From Polymorphobacter multimanifer (lineage in GTDB: Bacteria > Pseudomonadota > Alphaproteobacteria > Sphingomonadales > Sphingomonadaceae): a DNA stretch of 64,000 nt. The DNA is taken from the NCBI RefSeq assembly GCF_014205635.1, contig NZ_JACIIV010000009.1:62001-126000 (forward strand), read 5' to 3'. Position 1 is the first letter of the stretch, and the number at the start of each line of letters is the position of its first letter. Both the position numbers and the translations under genes were made by a program. The notes beneath the pieces are model-generated. The model was not told the DNA's origin. It saw only the letters and a program-made list of their open reading frames with translations, and did not search any database. Positions 1 through 8,410 of the stretch are shown in pieces.

Positions 1-379
1 CGAGCACGCCCATGAACGCCTGGTCCGGCACGCCACCGGCGCGGGGCAGCTTTTCGAGGGCCGAGCCTGGCGCCACGAACGCCTCGCGCCAGCCGAACAT
101 GCTCGACACCAGGTCACCGGGCGAAAAGCCTTCGGCCCGGCTTTCGATCACTTCGCCCACGGCCCCGCCCTGCAGCGGCTCGTTGAGCACAAACGGCGGC
201 ACATAGCTCGCACGGTCAAACATCCGGCCGCGCATATAAGGATCCACACTCATCCAGCGGTTGCGCACCAGCACATCACCGTCCGCGAGACTGCCGAGCG
301 TAACCTCGGTCAGCTCGAAATTGTCGTGCGCCGGGGTGCCGACAGGGCGGCTTTTCAGCCTGATCTCGTGGCTCTGCAT
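1..379 (-). CDS. NADP-dependent oxidoreductase, MDR/CurA-like (partial, C-terminus off window)
   Basis: Only the first 126 codons are inside the window, and the gene runs off its left edge. The reading frame begins MQSHEIRLKSRPVG and contains SVDPYMRGRM, the N-terminal signature of the zinc-independent medium-chain reductase group (curcumin/prostaglandin/leukotriene-B4 reductase-like), which reduces enone double bonds with NADPH. The ATG is preceded by GAGGA at seven bases, which supports this start. It stands 27 bases downstream of the antiporter gene on the same strand. The nucleotide-binding half is not visible, so the subfamily and substrate are open. Confidence 0.85.
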   Translation of the reverse strand, partial: MQSHEIRLKSRPVGTPAHDNFELTEVTLGSLADGDVLVRNRWMSVDPYMRGRMFDRASYVPPFVLNEPLQGGAVGEVIESRAEGFSPGDLVSSMFGWREAFVAPGSALEKLPRAGGVPDQAFMGVL

Positions 380-406
380 TATGTTATCCTCTTGTTCATG
401 CCAATC

Positions 407-2239
407 CTACGCCCGCACGGCTGCGGCGTCATCCTCTTCATCATCGACCAGCGGGATCTCGCCAAGCGCCCCGGATTCGAAGCTGATGCGCTCGCGGATC
501 AGGCGATCGGAGCCCGACTGGTTGTCGCCCGAGCACAGCTGCAGGTCGAGACGCTCGCTATCCCGCCGCCGGTACACGTCCTCGATCTGGTCGATCATCG
601 TCTCGGCGGTGCCGAGCGTCGCCAGTGCCTCGCGGCCCAGCGCCACGCCGCTCTCGAAGGTTTCGCGCACTGCGGTCTCCACGCCCGATCGGCGCAGCGC
701 CAGCCAGTGCGTCCGGTCATAGGCGCGCGCCAGAATCGGCAGGTCCGGCCAGGCAGCCTGGATCGGCGCCAATGTCGTCACCGGATCCCAGGCACCATCG
801 ACGGCAAACACCAGCAGCCCCGCCTCGTTGGCACCCGCTGCACGCAGGATATCGAGCCGACGGCCATCGCCGAAATACACCTTGTTGCCGAAGCTCTGCG
901 ACACCTCGATCAACTGCGGATCGAGATCGATGCCCACAACTTCCACGCCGCGCGCGCGCAGCATCTGTCCCACCACCTGCCCGACGCGCCCCATGCCGAC
1001 GACGATCGCTCTGCCCTCCATGCCATCGCCATGCAGTGCCATTTCCGGCCCATCCTGAACCGGCCCGGCCACGGTGCGCGGCTGCAACCGGGACGCTGCC
1101 AGAAACAACAACGGCGTCAGCGCCATCGAAACCGTGACCACCGCGCCGAACAACTGCACCGCTGCCGGCGCCAGCAGGAGCCCACGCTGCGCTTCCGCAA
1201 ACAGCACGAAGCCGAACTCGCCGCCCTGGCTCAGCAGCAGCCCCATCTTGAATGCCGAAAGCCAATCCTTGCCGAACACCCGCGCCAGCACCATGATCAT
1301 CCCGGTCTTGACGCTCATCAGAGCGGCTACCAACCCGAGCACCAGCAACCACTGGCCCTGCACCACCGCCAGGTCGAGCGTCATCCCGATCGCGATGAAG
1401 AACAGTCCGAGCAACAGGCCGCGGAACGGCTCGATATCCGCCTCCAGCGCATGCCGATACGGGCTTTCCGCCAGCATGACGCCGGCCACAAAAGCGCCAA
1501 GCGCCATCGACAGCCCGAGCGAGGCCATGAGATAGGCGCTGCCGAGCACCGACAGCAAAGCCGCGGCCACGAACGCCTCCCGCGCGCCCAGCGATCCGAT
1601 GATGCGGAAAACCACCGGCAGCACATAGCGCCCCGCCAGCACCAGCCCGCCCAAGGCCGCAACCGTCATGGCCGCCACCTGCCACCCCGGCGGCGCGCCT
1701 GGATCAGGCACTCGGCTCAGTGCGCCGACAATGGTGAGCATCGGCACGATCGCGAGATCCTGGAACAGCAGGATCGAGAAGCTGCGCTCACCGAAGCTGG
1801 TGCCGGCAAGGCCGCGCTCGGCAAGCAGCTGCATCACCAGCGCGGTGGAAGACAGGCCGAGCGGCAACCCCACCACCAGTGCCGCCTGCCAGCTGAGCGA
1901 GGTCATGGCGAAGATCACTACCGTCAGTGCCAGCCCGCACAGCACGACCTGCGCCAAGCCCAGCCCGAAGATGTCGCGGCGCATTGCCCATAGTCGAGAC
2001 GGCTGCAGCTCCAGCCCGATCACGAACAGCAGCAGCACGATTCCGAATTCGGCATACTGCAGCACGCGCTCGGGCTCGCTCACCAGCCCCAGCACCGATG
2101 GGCCGATAAGAATGCCTGCCGCCAGATAGCCGAGCACGGCGCCGAGCTTGGCGCGCACGAACAGCGGCACCAGCACCACCGATGCACCGAGATACACAAC
2201 TGCTTCAGGCAGGAATTCGGGGACAGGGGCTCCCGCCAT
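407..2239 (-). CDS. KefB/KefC-type monovalent cation:proton antiporter (CPA2) with RCK domain
   Basis: The 610-residue inner-membrane protein has two parts. Residues about 10 to 375 form a chain of hydrophobic helices typical of the CPA2 exchanger fold, including the motif FGIVLLLFVIGLEL and a second one at SILLFQDLAIVP. Residues about 405 to 530 form a Rossmann RCK/TrkA-N domain starting VVGMGRVGQVVG. The family exchanges potassium or sodium for protons, often under glutathione-adduct or nucleotide control through the RCK domain. No KefF/KefG partner is adjacent, so glutathione gating is not shown. The start lies two bases from the end of the scaffold gene upstream, so the two are probably co-transcribed. 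Confidence 0.93.
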   Translation of the reverse strand: MAGAPVPEFLPEAVVYLGASVVLVPLFVRAKLGAVLGYLAAGILIGPSVLGLVSEPERVLQYAEFGIVLLLFVIGLELQPSRLWAMRRDIFGLGLAQVVLCGLALTVVIFAMTSLSWQAALVVGLPLGLSSTALVMQLLAERGLAGTSFGERSFSILLFQDLAIVPMLTIVGALSRVPDPGAPPGWQVAAMTVAALGGLVLAGRYVLPVVFRIIGSLGAREAFVAAALLSVLGSAYLMASLGLSMALGAFVAGVMLAESPYRHALEADIEPFRGLLLGLFFIAIGMTLDLAVVQGQWLLVLGLVAALMSVKTGMIMVLARVFGKDWLSAFKMGLLLSQGGEFGFVLFAEAQRGLLLAPAAVQLFGAVVTVSMALTPLLFLAASRLQPRTVAGPVQDGPEMALHGDGMEGRAIVVGMGRVGQVVGQMLRARGVEVVGIDLDPQLIEVSQSFGNKVYFGDGRRLDILRAAGANEAGLLVFAVDGAWDPVTTLAPIQAAWPDLPILARAYDRTHWLALRRSGVETAVRETFESGVALGREALATLGTAETMIDQIEDVYRRRDSERLDLQLCSGDNQSGSDRLIRERISFESGALGEIPLVDDEEDDAAAVRA

Positions 2240-2241
2240 GC

Positions 2242-2673
2242 TCAGGCGTTCACGCGCGCCGCGTCCACCGCAGCGATGGCGGCATCGAAAGCGAGCAGGA
2301 TCGAGGCGTGGCGTGCCCGGTGCGGCCGGGCTGGGGCAAAGACCGCAAAGCCCGGCCAGGCCGGCTCGTCGGCCCCGCCGGCCAGCCAGCCGGCAAGCTC
2401 GGCTCGCGCTGCAGCCAGGGCTGCCCGATCCTGCCCGGTGATGCCGCGTGCCACCAGCGTCGCTGCTGCCTGCCCGAGCGCACAGGCGCGCACTTCCTGC
2501 CCATGATCCACCACGACTCCAGCGGGATCGAGGACGACATCGGCAGTCACCCGGCTGCCGCAGACTGGCGAAACCTTCACCGCCGAGCCCATCGGGGCAG
2601 CGAGACGCGTGGCGCCGCCGCCTTCGGCCGCAAGCCGCAGGATCTCGCGATTGTACAATGTATCATGCATCAT
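2242..2673 (-). CDS. SufU/NifU-N-like iron-sulfur cluster scaffold protein
   Basis: The 143-residue protein begins MMHDTLYNREILRLA and carries two of the three conserved cysteines of the NifU N-terminal (IscU/SufU) fold, in SPVCGSRV and VRACALGQAA. The third expected cysteine, near the C-terminus, is not present: the tail is HRARHASILLAFDAA. Small scaffold-like proteins of this type next to cysS are common in alphaproteobacteria. The role in holding or transferring an Fe-S cluster is inferred from family, and the missing ligand makes full scaffold activity uncertain. Confidence 0.8.
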   Translation of the reverse strand: MMHDTLYNREILRLAAEGGGATRLAAPMGSAVKVSPVCGSRVTADVVLDPAGVVVDHGQEVRACALGQAAATLVARGITGQDRAALAAARAELAGWLAGGADEPAWPGFAVFAPARPHRARHASILLAFDAAIAAVDAARVNA

Positions 2674-2719
2674 CCTACTCTACCTCAGCCACTGCGCGCT
2701 GGCGAGTACGGAGGCACTG

Positions 2720-3472
2720 TCACTCGAAGCCGAGCGTCGCTTTCCACGCCGGTGCCACGAGCGTCGCCACGCCCTCGGGCCACACCAGCTCGATCGTGTA
2801 ACTGCCCTCGACATAAGGGCCGGCCAGATAGGGCGGCAGAACCACGCGCACCTGGCGGGCGGGCGCGCCCATCATGCCGACCGGAAGAATGACCTGCTCA
2901 GCAAGGGGAGGACAGGCATCGAAATCATTCCCCGGCGCCGTCTCGCCGCGTCGCTTGCGTTGCTCGGCAGCAAGGGCAGCGCAGTAGGCAGGCTCGATGA
3001 GCTTTCGGGCTCGTGGCCAGTCGGTAAACAGCGCCTCGATGCCGATGCTGCGCCGCGCTTGCCGGTCCCACAGCCGGCCGGCATAGCCGGTGTTGCCATG
3101 GGCACCGCCGGTAAAACGCCAGACCTCGCCCTGCAACACGAGCAGCTGCGGCGTGTCGGCCGCCACGCTCCAGTCGGTGATGGTCTCATAGCCTCGCAGC
3201 GGGTAGCCGCCCTTCCGCGCTTCCGCCATGGCTTGCCGAGCCGCCGCGCGCTCCGTGCCGAGCGCCACCATCGCCTCGCCGCGCATGGCACGGAGCAGGG
3301 TCGGTTCGAGCCCCACCTCGGGGGCGGCGCGCCAGCGCCAGCGCAGCGCCGGCTCGGTCGCGGTGATGAAGAGCTCTCGCACCAGCACCGGCGCCGGGCC
3401 GGACGGGCGCTTCGCCGGGGCCGCAGCGGCCAGCAGTACCGCGAGCACCACCAGGATCAGGCGCGGCGCCAT
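2720..3472 (-). CDS. Secreted DUF4163/DUF3298 (RsiV/PdaC-like) domain protein
   Basis: The 250-residue product starts with a signal peptide ([20 protein letters not shown]), so it acts in the periplasm. The middle contains [15 protein letters not shown] followed by [10 protein letters not shown]. This matches the DUF4163-DUF3298 pattern of RsiV and PdaC, where GGAH(P)N and a short acidic 'L.DLF' segment are conserved. Those proteins bind lysozyme or deacetylate peptidoglycan, but no catalytic residues can be assigned here. Its start overlaps the end of cysS by 16 bases, so it is translationally linked to that gene. Confidence 0.75.
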   Translation of the reverse strand: MAPRLILVVLAVLLAAAAPAKRPSGPAPVLVRELFITATEPALRWRWRAAPEVGLEPTLLRAMRGEAMVALGTERAAARQAMAEARKGGYPLRGYETITDWSVAADTPQLLVLQGEVWRFTGGAHGNTGYAGRLWDRQARRSIGIEALFTDWPRARKLIEPAYCAALAAEQRKRRGETAPGNDFDACPPLAEQVILPVGMMGAPARQVRVVLPPYLAGPYVEGSYTIELVWPEGVATLVAPAWKATLGFE

Positions 3473-4806
3473 GACGTGCCATCCTTGGTGACGACGAGCT
3501 TGATGCCGTTCGCCTCCGCCTCGGCGCGGATCGCATCCGCCCGGGCGAAATCGCGCGCACTGCGGGCGGCGGCATAGTCGGCAAGCGCCTTCTCCAGCCA
3601 GGCAGGTGCCGGGACCTGCAGGCTGAGCCGGCCGAAACCGAGCAGCCGGCCACTCGCGGCAAACTGTCGGCGCAAAGCCAACCGCTCCGTCCCTTCGGCG
3701 GCAAAAATCGCCGAGGCCAACGCCGACATCGCTTCCAGGGCAGCCGGCGTGTTGAGATCGTCCGCAAGGGCCGCCCGCACCCGGGCATCGGGGTCCGCGC
3801 CGTCCAGCGACCCGTCATCGTCAGCCGCCTCGCACCAGCGATCGAGCCGGGCGCGTGCTTCCCCGAGCAGCCGCTCGGTCCATTCGAGGGGCTGGCGATA
3901 GTGCGCGCTGAGCAGCGCCAGCCGCAGCACCTCGCCGCTCCAGCCCGCCTCCAGCAGCGCGCCCACAGTCACCACATTGCCGAGCGATTTCGACATCTTG
4001 GTGTCGCCGGCTATGTTGAGAAAGCCGTTGTGCATCCAGATCCGCGCCAGTGCGGCCCCGCCATGAGCGCAGGCGGATTGCGCCAACTCATTCTCATGAT
4101 GCGGGAACTGCAGGTCGAGCCCGCCGCCATGGATGTCGATTGTCTCGCCCAGCGCCTCGGCGATCATCGCCGAGCATTCGATATGCCAGCCAGGGCGGCC
4201 ACGACCCCATGGGCTGTCCCACCCCGGCTGGTCGTCGGTTGAAGGCTTCCAAAGCACGAAATCCGCTGGCGCACGCTTGTAGGGCGCCATCTCGACGCGA
4301 GCGACGGCAACCATCTCGTCCATAGGCCGCCGCGAGAGCTGGCCATAATCGGGTGCCGTCGCCACTTCGAACAGGACATGGCCTTGCGCTGCATAGGCAT
4401 GACCCTTGGCGACCAGACCCTCGATCATGCCGACCATTGCCGGAATGCTTGTCGTGGCGTGCGGTGCCAGATCGGGCGGTCGGACGCCGAGTGCTCCCAT
4501 GTCGGCAAGGTAGAAACTCTCGAAGCGCTGCGTGATCGTTTCGATCGGTACGCCCTCGGCGATTGCTCTGGTGATGATCTTGTCGTCGATGTCGGTGATG
4601 TTGCGGGCATAGACGACATGGCCTTCGCCATAGACGTGCCCCAGCAGCCGGCGCAGCACATCGAAGACGACCGCCGGACGGGCATTGCCAATGTGCGCCC
4701 GGTCGTAGACCGTCGGCCCGCAAACATACATCGTCACTCGCCGCGGATCGCCTGGAACCAGCGGCTCCTTGGCGCGGCTGAGGGTATTGTGGAGCCGGAT
4801 CGTCAT
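3457..4806 (-). CDS. cysS: Cysteinyl-tRNA synthetase
   Basis: This 449-residue class I aminoacyl-tRNA synthetase charges tRNA-Cys with cysteine. The HIGH motif is HIGN at residues 38-41 and the KMSKS loop is at 270-274. The four zinc ligands that select cysteine are at the expected places: Cys29, Cys211, His236 and Glu240 (HHENE). The length is normal for the family. It lies three bases downstream of cvpA on the same strand and overlaps the following secreted-protein gene, suggesting one transcript from cvpA onwards. Confidence 0.98.
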   Translation of the reverse strand: MTIRLHNTLSRAKEPLVPGDPRRVTMYVCGPTVYDRAHIGNARPAVVFDVLRRLLGHVYGEGHVVYARNITDIDDKIITRAIAEGVPIETITQRFESFYLADMGALGVRPPDLAPHATTSIPAMVGMIEGLVAKGHAYAAQGHVLFEVATAPDYGQLSRRPMDEMVAVARVEMAPYKRAPADFVLWKPSTDDQPGWDSPWGRGRPGWHIECSAMIAEALGETIDIHGGGLDLQFPHHENELAQSACAHGGAALARIWMHNGFLNIAGDTKMSKSLGNVVTVGALLEAGWSGEVLRLALLSAHYRQPLEWTERLLGEARARLDRWCEAADDDGSLDGADPDARVRAALADDLNTPAALEAMSALASAIFAAEGTERLALRRQFAASGRLLGFGRLSLQVPAPAWLEKALADYAAARSARDFARADAIRAEAEANGIKLVVTKDGTSWRRA

Positions 4807-4809
4807 GCG

Positions 4810-5469
4810 TCAGATCGGGGTGGACGGAATCTGCTTTTCCTGCTGGTCGAGCAGTTCGTCGAGCGCCTTGCGATCACCGGAACCATAGCCCTCCTGGTCA
4901 GGGGAGGGGCCGAATGCAGGGGGGATGCCGAGCCCGGAATGCGGATCGCCGGCCACCGAGCCATCGAGCCGCCAGCCATCATCGACGAAATCGAGAAGGG
5001 CACGCGACACGATCGCCAGTGTCGGCACGGTGCGCGCCTCCAGCATCCACTGCGGCTGGGGCTGTCCGGGGAACAGCGTCGAAACGGCCATGGTGGCGAG
5101 CAGGAACATCAACGTGGCTGCCACCACGCCCTTGGCGGCGCCGAAGCCCAGCCCCAGCAGCCGGTCGATCGGGCCGATGACCGATGCCTTGGTGCTGCGG
5201 CTCATCGCATCGCCCACCAACCGCACCACGATGAAGGCGCCGAAGAACAGCCCGACCAGCGCGACAATCGAAGCGCCCGCCTCGCTCTCCATCCAGCTGC
5301 CCACGAAAATCTTGGTCTCGGTGTGGAAATAGCGCACGGCCAGCACACCGGCGACCCAGGCGAACAGCGACGCGATTTCGCCCACGAAACCGCGCGCCAG
5401 CCCGGCCACCGCGGCGAAGCCGACAATCGCGAACACGGCGATATCGAAAGCGGTGAGACCATCCAGCAT
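4810..5469 (-). CDS. cvpA: CvpA family membrane protein
   Basis: The 219-residue protein begins MLDGLTAFDIAVFAIVG and has four hydrophobic segments in the first 120 residues, with the family pattern of a small-residue-rich first helix (AGLARGFVGEIASL). The C-terminal 90 residues are polar and end in TSTPI. CvpA proteins are inner-membrane proteins linked to colicin V production, envelope homeostasis and purF expression in other bacteria. The biochemical role is unknown. It sits between radA (ten bases upstream) and cysS, an order common in alphaproteobacteria. Confidence 0.9.
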   Translation of the reverse strand: MLDGLTAFDIAVFAIVGFAAVAGLARGFVGEIASLFAWVAGVLAVRYFHTETKIFVGSWMESEAGASIVALVGLFFGAFIVVRLVGDAMSRSTKASVIGPIDRLLGLGFGAAKGVVAATLMFLLATMAVSTLFPGQPQPQWMLEARTVPTLAIVSRALLDFVDDGWRLDGSVAGDPHSGLGIPPAFGPSPDQEGYGSGDRKALDELLDQQEKQIPSTPI

Positions 5470-5478
5470 CAGCTTGCT

Positions 5479-6882
5479 CTACGCAGGCCCCGCCAGCCGG
5501 TCAACGAGCGCCCCCAGCGACGAAAGCGCCTCCACCCTGAGCCCGCCGCCACCGCTGGTGCCGGTGGGGACATAGGCGCCGGCGAAGCCGAGCTTCGCCG
5601 CTTCCTTGAGCCGCAGCCCCGCCAGCCCCGCCGGGCGCAGCTCGCCCGACAGCGCCACCTCGCCGAAGGCGACCCAATTGAGCGGCACCGGCCGGTCGGT
5701 GAGTGCGCTCACCAGGGCGGCCGCCACCGCCAGATCGGCCGCCGGGTCCTGGACGCGGAAGCCGCCGGCGACGTTGAGATACACCTCATGGTTGCCGAAC
5801 CCCAGCCCGCAGCGCGCTTCCAGCACAGCCAGCAGCATCGACAGCCGCGCCGAATCCCAGCCCACCACGGCACGCCTCGGGGTGGCGCCGCTGGGCAACT
5901 TGACGACCAGCGCCTGGATTTCGCACAGCACCGGGCGCGTGCCTTCAAGGGCCGGAAACACCACGGCGCCCGACACCTGCCGGCCATCCTCGCGGTGAGT
6001 GAGGAACAGCGAGGAAGGGTTGGACACTTCCTCGAGCCCGCTCGCCCCCATGGCGAACACGCCGATCTCGTCGGTGCCGCCGAAACGGTTCTTGACCGCG
6101 CGTAGCACCCGATACTGGTGGCTGCGCTCACCCTCGAAATAGAGCACGGTATCGACCATGTGCTCGAGCACCCTCGGCCCTGCCAGTTGCCCGTCCTTGG
6201 TGACATGCCCGACGAGAATCAGCGCGCAGCCGCTCGACTTGGCGTAGCGGATCAACTCCTGCGCACTGGCCCGGACCTGGCTGACCGTGCCCGGCGCACC
6301 CTCCAGCGTGTCCGAATGCATCGTCTGGATCGAATCGATCACCAGAAGTGCGGGCGGCGGCCCGCTTGCCATCGTCGTCAGAATGTCCCGCACGCTCGTT
6401 TCGGCGGCCAGCGCCACGTCGGCGCGGGCCAGCCCGAGCCGGCGGGCGCGCAGCCGCACCTGGTCCGCCGCTTCCTCACCTGAAACATAGGCGACCTTGT
6501 GCCCGGCCGCCGCCATCCGCCCCGCTGCCTGCAGCAGCAGCGTCGATTTGCCGATGCCGGGATCACCGCCGATCAACACCACCGACCCCGGCACCAACCC
6601 GGCTTTCACATTGGGCCCTTCGCCGATGCCGCCCAAGGCACGGTCGAGCTCGGCGATGCCGGTGGAAAGCCGGTCGGGAAGTGCCACCTCGTCGGCAAGG
6701 CTCGTCATCGCGATCCGGCGGCCGCCGCCAGCCAGCGAATGCTTGGCGGCAAATGCCGTCACCACCGCAGTGGCTTCGGCCTGGATGGTGTTCCATTCGC
6801 CGCAATCGCCGCACTGCCCCTGCCAGCGCGGCGCCACCGCCCCGCAGGCCTGGCAGACATATCTTGTGGCTGACTTCGCCAT
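5479..6882 (-). CDS. radA: DNA repair protein RadA
   Basis: RadA promotes branch migration of recombination intermediates. The 467-residue protein has an N-terminal C4 zinc finger (Cys10, Cys13, Cys24, Cys27), a RecA-like ATPase with Walker A GGDPGIGKST at 105-114, the RadA-specific KNRFG motif at 264-268, and a Lon-like C-terminal domain. The start is supported by a GGAAAGAG sequence just upstream of the ATG. It is the first gene of the radA-cvpA-cysS run, and the 211 bases before it hold no other gene. Confidence 0.97.
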   Translation of the reverse strand: MAKSATRYVCQACGAVAPRWQGQCGDCGEWNTIQAEATAVVTAFAAKHSLAGGGRRIAMTSLADEVALPDRLSTGIAELDRALGGIGEGPNVKAGLVPGSVVLIGGDPGIGKSTLLLQAAGRMAAAGHKVAYVSGEEAADQVRLRARRLGLARADVALAAETSVRDILTTMASGPPPALLVIDSIQTMHSDTLEGAPGTVSQVRASAQELIRYAKSSGCALILVGHVTKDGQLAGPRVLEHMVDTVLYFEGERSHQYRVLRAVKNRFGGTDEIGVFAMGASGLEEVSNPSSLFLTHREDGRQVSGAVVFPALEGTRPVLCEIQALVVKLPSGATPRRAVVGWDSARLSMLLAVLEARCGLGFGNHEVYLNVAGGFRVQDPAADLAVAAALVSALTDRPVPLNWVAFGEVALSGELRPAGLAGLRLKEAAKLGFAGAYVPTGTSGGGGLRVEALSSLGALVDRLAGPA

Positions 6883-7093
6883 GTGCTCTTTCCGTGAACA
6901 GATGTGGAACGATAGCGGGACAAGGCGTCTGGAACAAGGTGGCTCCGGCGGGTGCGAAGTTGGCGAAGTTTACACGAAACGCGGTTTTTCAGGGCGTTTC
7001 CGGCAACGGTTTCAGTGAGGGGACAATGGCGCAAATGCAGGTCGCCGCAACCCTGACCTTCCCTTGGCCCGGCCGTACCGCTAGCGTGGCGCG

Positions 7094-8335
7094 ATGCGCA
7101 CATCCCTGCTCCTTTTCGCCCTTCTCGCCACCCCTGCCGCCGCGCAAAGCCCGGCGGCGCTGAAGCTGGCGCATGACAATATTGCCAATGATTACAAGCA
7201 GATAGTGGCAGAGGTCGTGCAGCTTACCGAGATTCCGGCGCCACCCTTCAAGGAGGCGGCGCGCGCTGCGCGCTATGCCGAGATGATGAAGGCGGTGGGG
7301 CTGCAGGAGGTGACGATCGATGCCGTCGGCAACATCACCTCAGTGCGGCCGGGCAGGGACCGCAAGGCCAAGGCGCTTGTCGTCTCGGCACACCTCGACA
7401 CGGTGTTTCCGGAAGGCACGCCGATCAACGTCCGCCGCGAGGGCACCACGCTCCACGCGCCGGGCATCGGTGATGACACGATCGGGCTGGCGTCGATGCT
7501 CGCCTGGGTGCGCGCAATGGATGCGGCGAAGATCGAGACGCGCCGCGATATCCTGTTCGTCGCCACCGTCGGCGAGGAGGGGCAAGGGGATTTGCGCGGC
7601 GTGAAACACCTGTTCACCGAGAACCCCCTCAAGGCGCGGATCGGCGATTTCATCAGCTTCGATGGCAGCGGCGTCAATGGCATCACCAACGGCGGGGTCG
7701 GCTCGAAGCGCTACAGCGTGACCTTCAAGGGCCCTGGCGGGCACAGCTATGGCGCCTATGGCATCGTCAACCCGATGGTGGCGATGGCGAGCAGCGTCAC
7801 CGGCCTCTATGCCATCACCACGCCGACCGACATCAAGACGACTTATGCTGCCAGCACCGTGACCGGCGGCACTTCGGTCAACTCGATCCCCAATGCCATC
7901 ACCATGGAGTTCGACATGCGCTCGCGCTCGCCGGCCAATCTGGCGGCGCTCGAAAAGCAGCTGCTCGGGGTCATCGAGGGGTCGGTTGCGGCCGAAAACA
8001 GTGCGCGAAACACCCGTTTCGGGACCATCAGCGCCGATCCCAAGCTGATCGGGGACCGGCCGGCCGGGGAAACCCCGGCGAGCGACCCGCTCGTCAAGGC
8101 GGCGCAGGCGACGCTCGCGCGCAACGGCTACAAGTCCGAACTCGGGGCATCCTCGACCGACAGCAACATCCCCATCAGCCTCGGCATCCCCGCGATCACG
8201 CTGGGTGCGGGTGCGGGCGGCGGCCGCGCCCATGCCCTCGACGAGTTCATCAGCATCGAGGAAGCCCCCTTCGTCAAAGGCATCCAGAACGGCCTGGACG
8301 TCGTGCTGGCCGCCGTAGCCGTAGACCGAAAGTAA
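7094..8335 (+). CDS. Secreted M20 family metallopeptidase
   Basis: The 413-residue product has a signal peptide ending near AAA-Q at residue 17, so it is exported. It carries the di-zinc M20 pattern: HLD at 100-102, the bridging aspartate in GIGDDT at 127-128 and the Glu-Glu pair in VGEEGQG at 161-162. A dimerisation-lid segment begins about GPGGHSYGAYG, with a late metal-ligand region at AGGGRAHALDE. The family includes peptidase T-like di- and tripeptidases and carboxypeptidases, and the substrate here is not known. It stands alone and is followed at once by a REP-like palindrome. Confidence 0.93.
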   Translation: MRTSLLLFALLATPAAAQSPAALKLAHDNIANDYKQIVAEVVQLTEIPAPPFKEAARAARYAEMMKAVGLQEVTIDAVGNITSVRPGRDRKAKALVVSAHLDTVFPEGTPINVRREGTTLHAPGIGDDTIGLASMLAWVRAMDAAKIETRRDILFVATVGEEGQGDLRGVKHLFTENPLKARIGDFISFDGSGVNGITNGGVGSKRYSVTFKGPGGHSYGAYGIVNPMVAMASSVTGLYAITTPTDIKTTYAASTVTGGTSVNSIPNAITMEFDMRSRSPANLAALEKQLLGVIEGSVAAENSARNTRFGTISADPKLIGDRPAGETPASDPLVKAAQATLARNGYKSELGASSTDSNIPISLGIPAITLGAGAGGGRAHALDEFISIEEAPFVKGIQNGLDVVLAAVAVDRK

Positions 8336-8340
8336 CACAT

Positions 8341-8375
8341 GGGGTCTGGGGCTTCAGGCCCCAGCCGCCGGAGGC
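8341..8375. repeat. REP-like palindromic element (copy 1)
   Basis: A 35-base element whose reverse complement begins GCCTCCGGCGGC, followed by an internal hairpin of GGGGC and GCCCC arms and the tail AGACCCC. It lies five bases after the peptidase stop codon and ahead of the patatin gene. It matches the copy at 17082-17116 except in the hairpin loop. Confidence 0.75.
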
Positions 8376-8410
8376 TTTTCTTCCTGCCCTCACAAGCCTA
8401 GCCTGACCTG

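Noticed and set aside
326-1993. 555-residue open frame opposite the KefB-type gene
   Set aside because: Antisense shadow rich in His, Arg and Gln; the minus-strand antiporter is clear.
4378-6105. 575-residue open frame opposite cysS, cvpA and radA
   Set aside because: It spans three real genes on the other strand, and its composition (many His/Gln/Arg) is that of an antisense frame.
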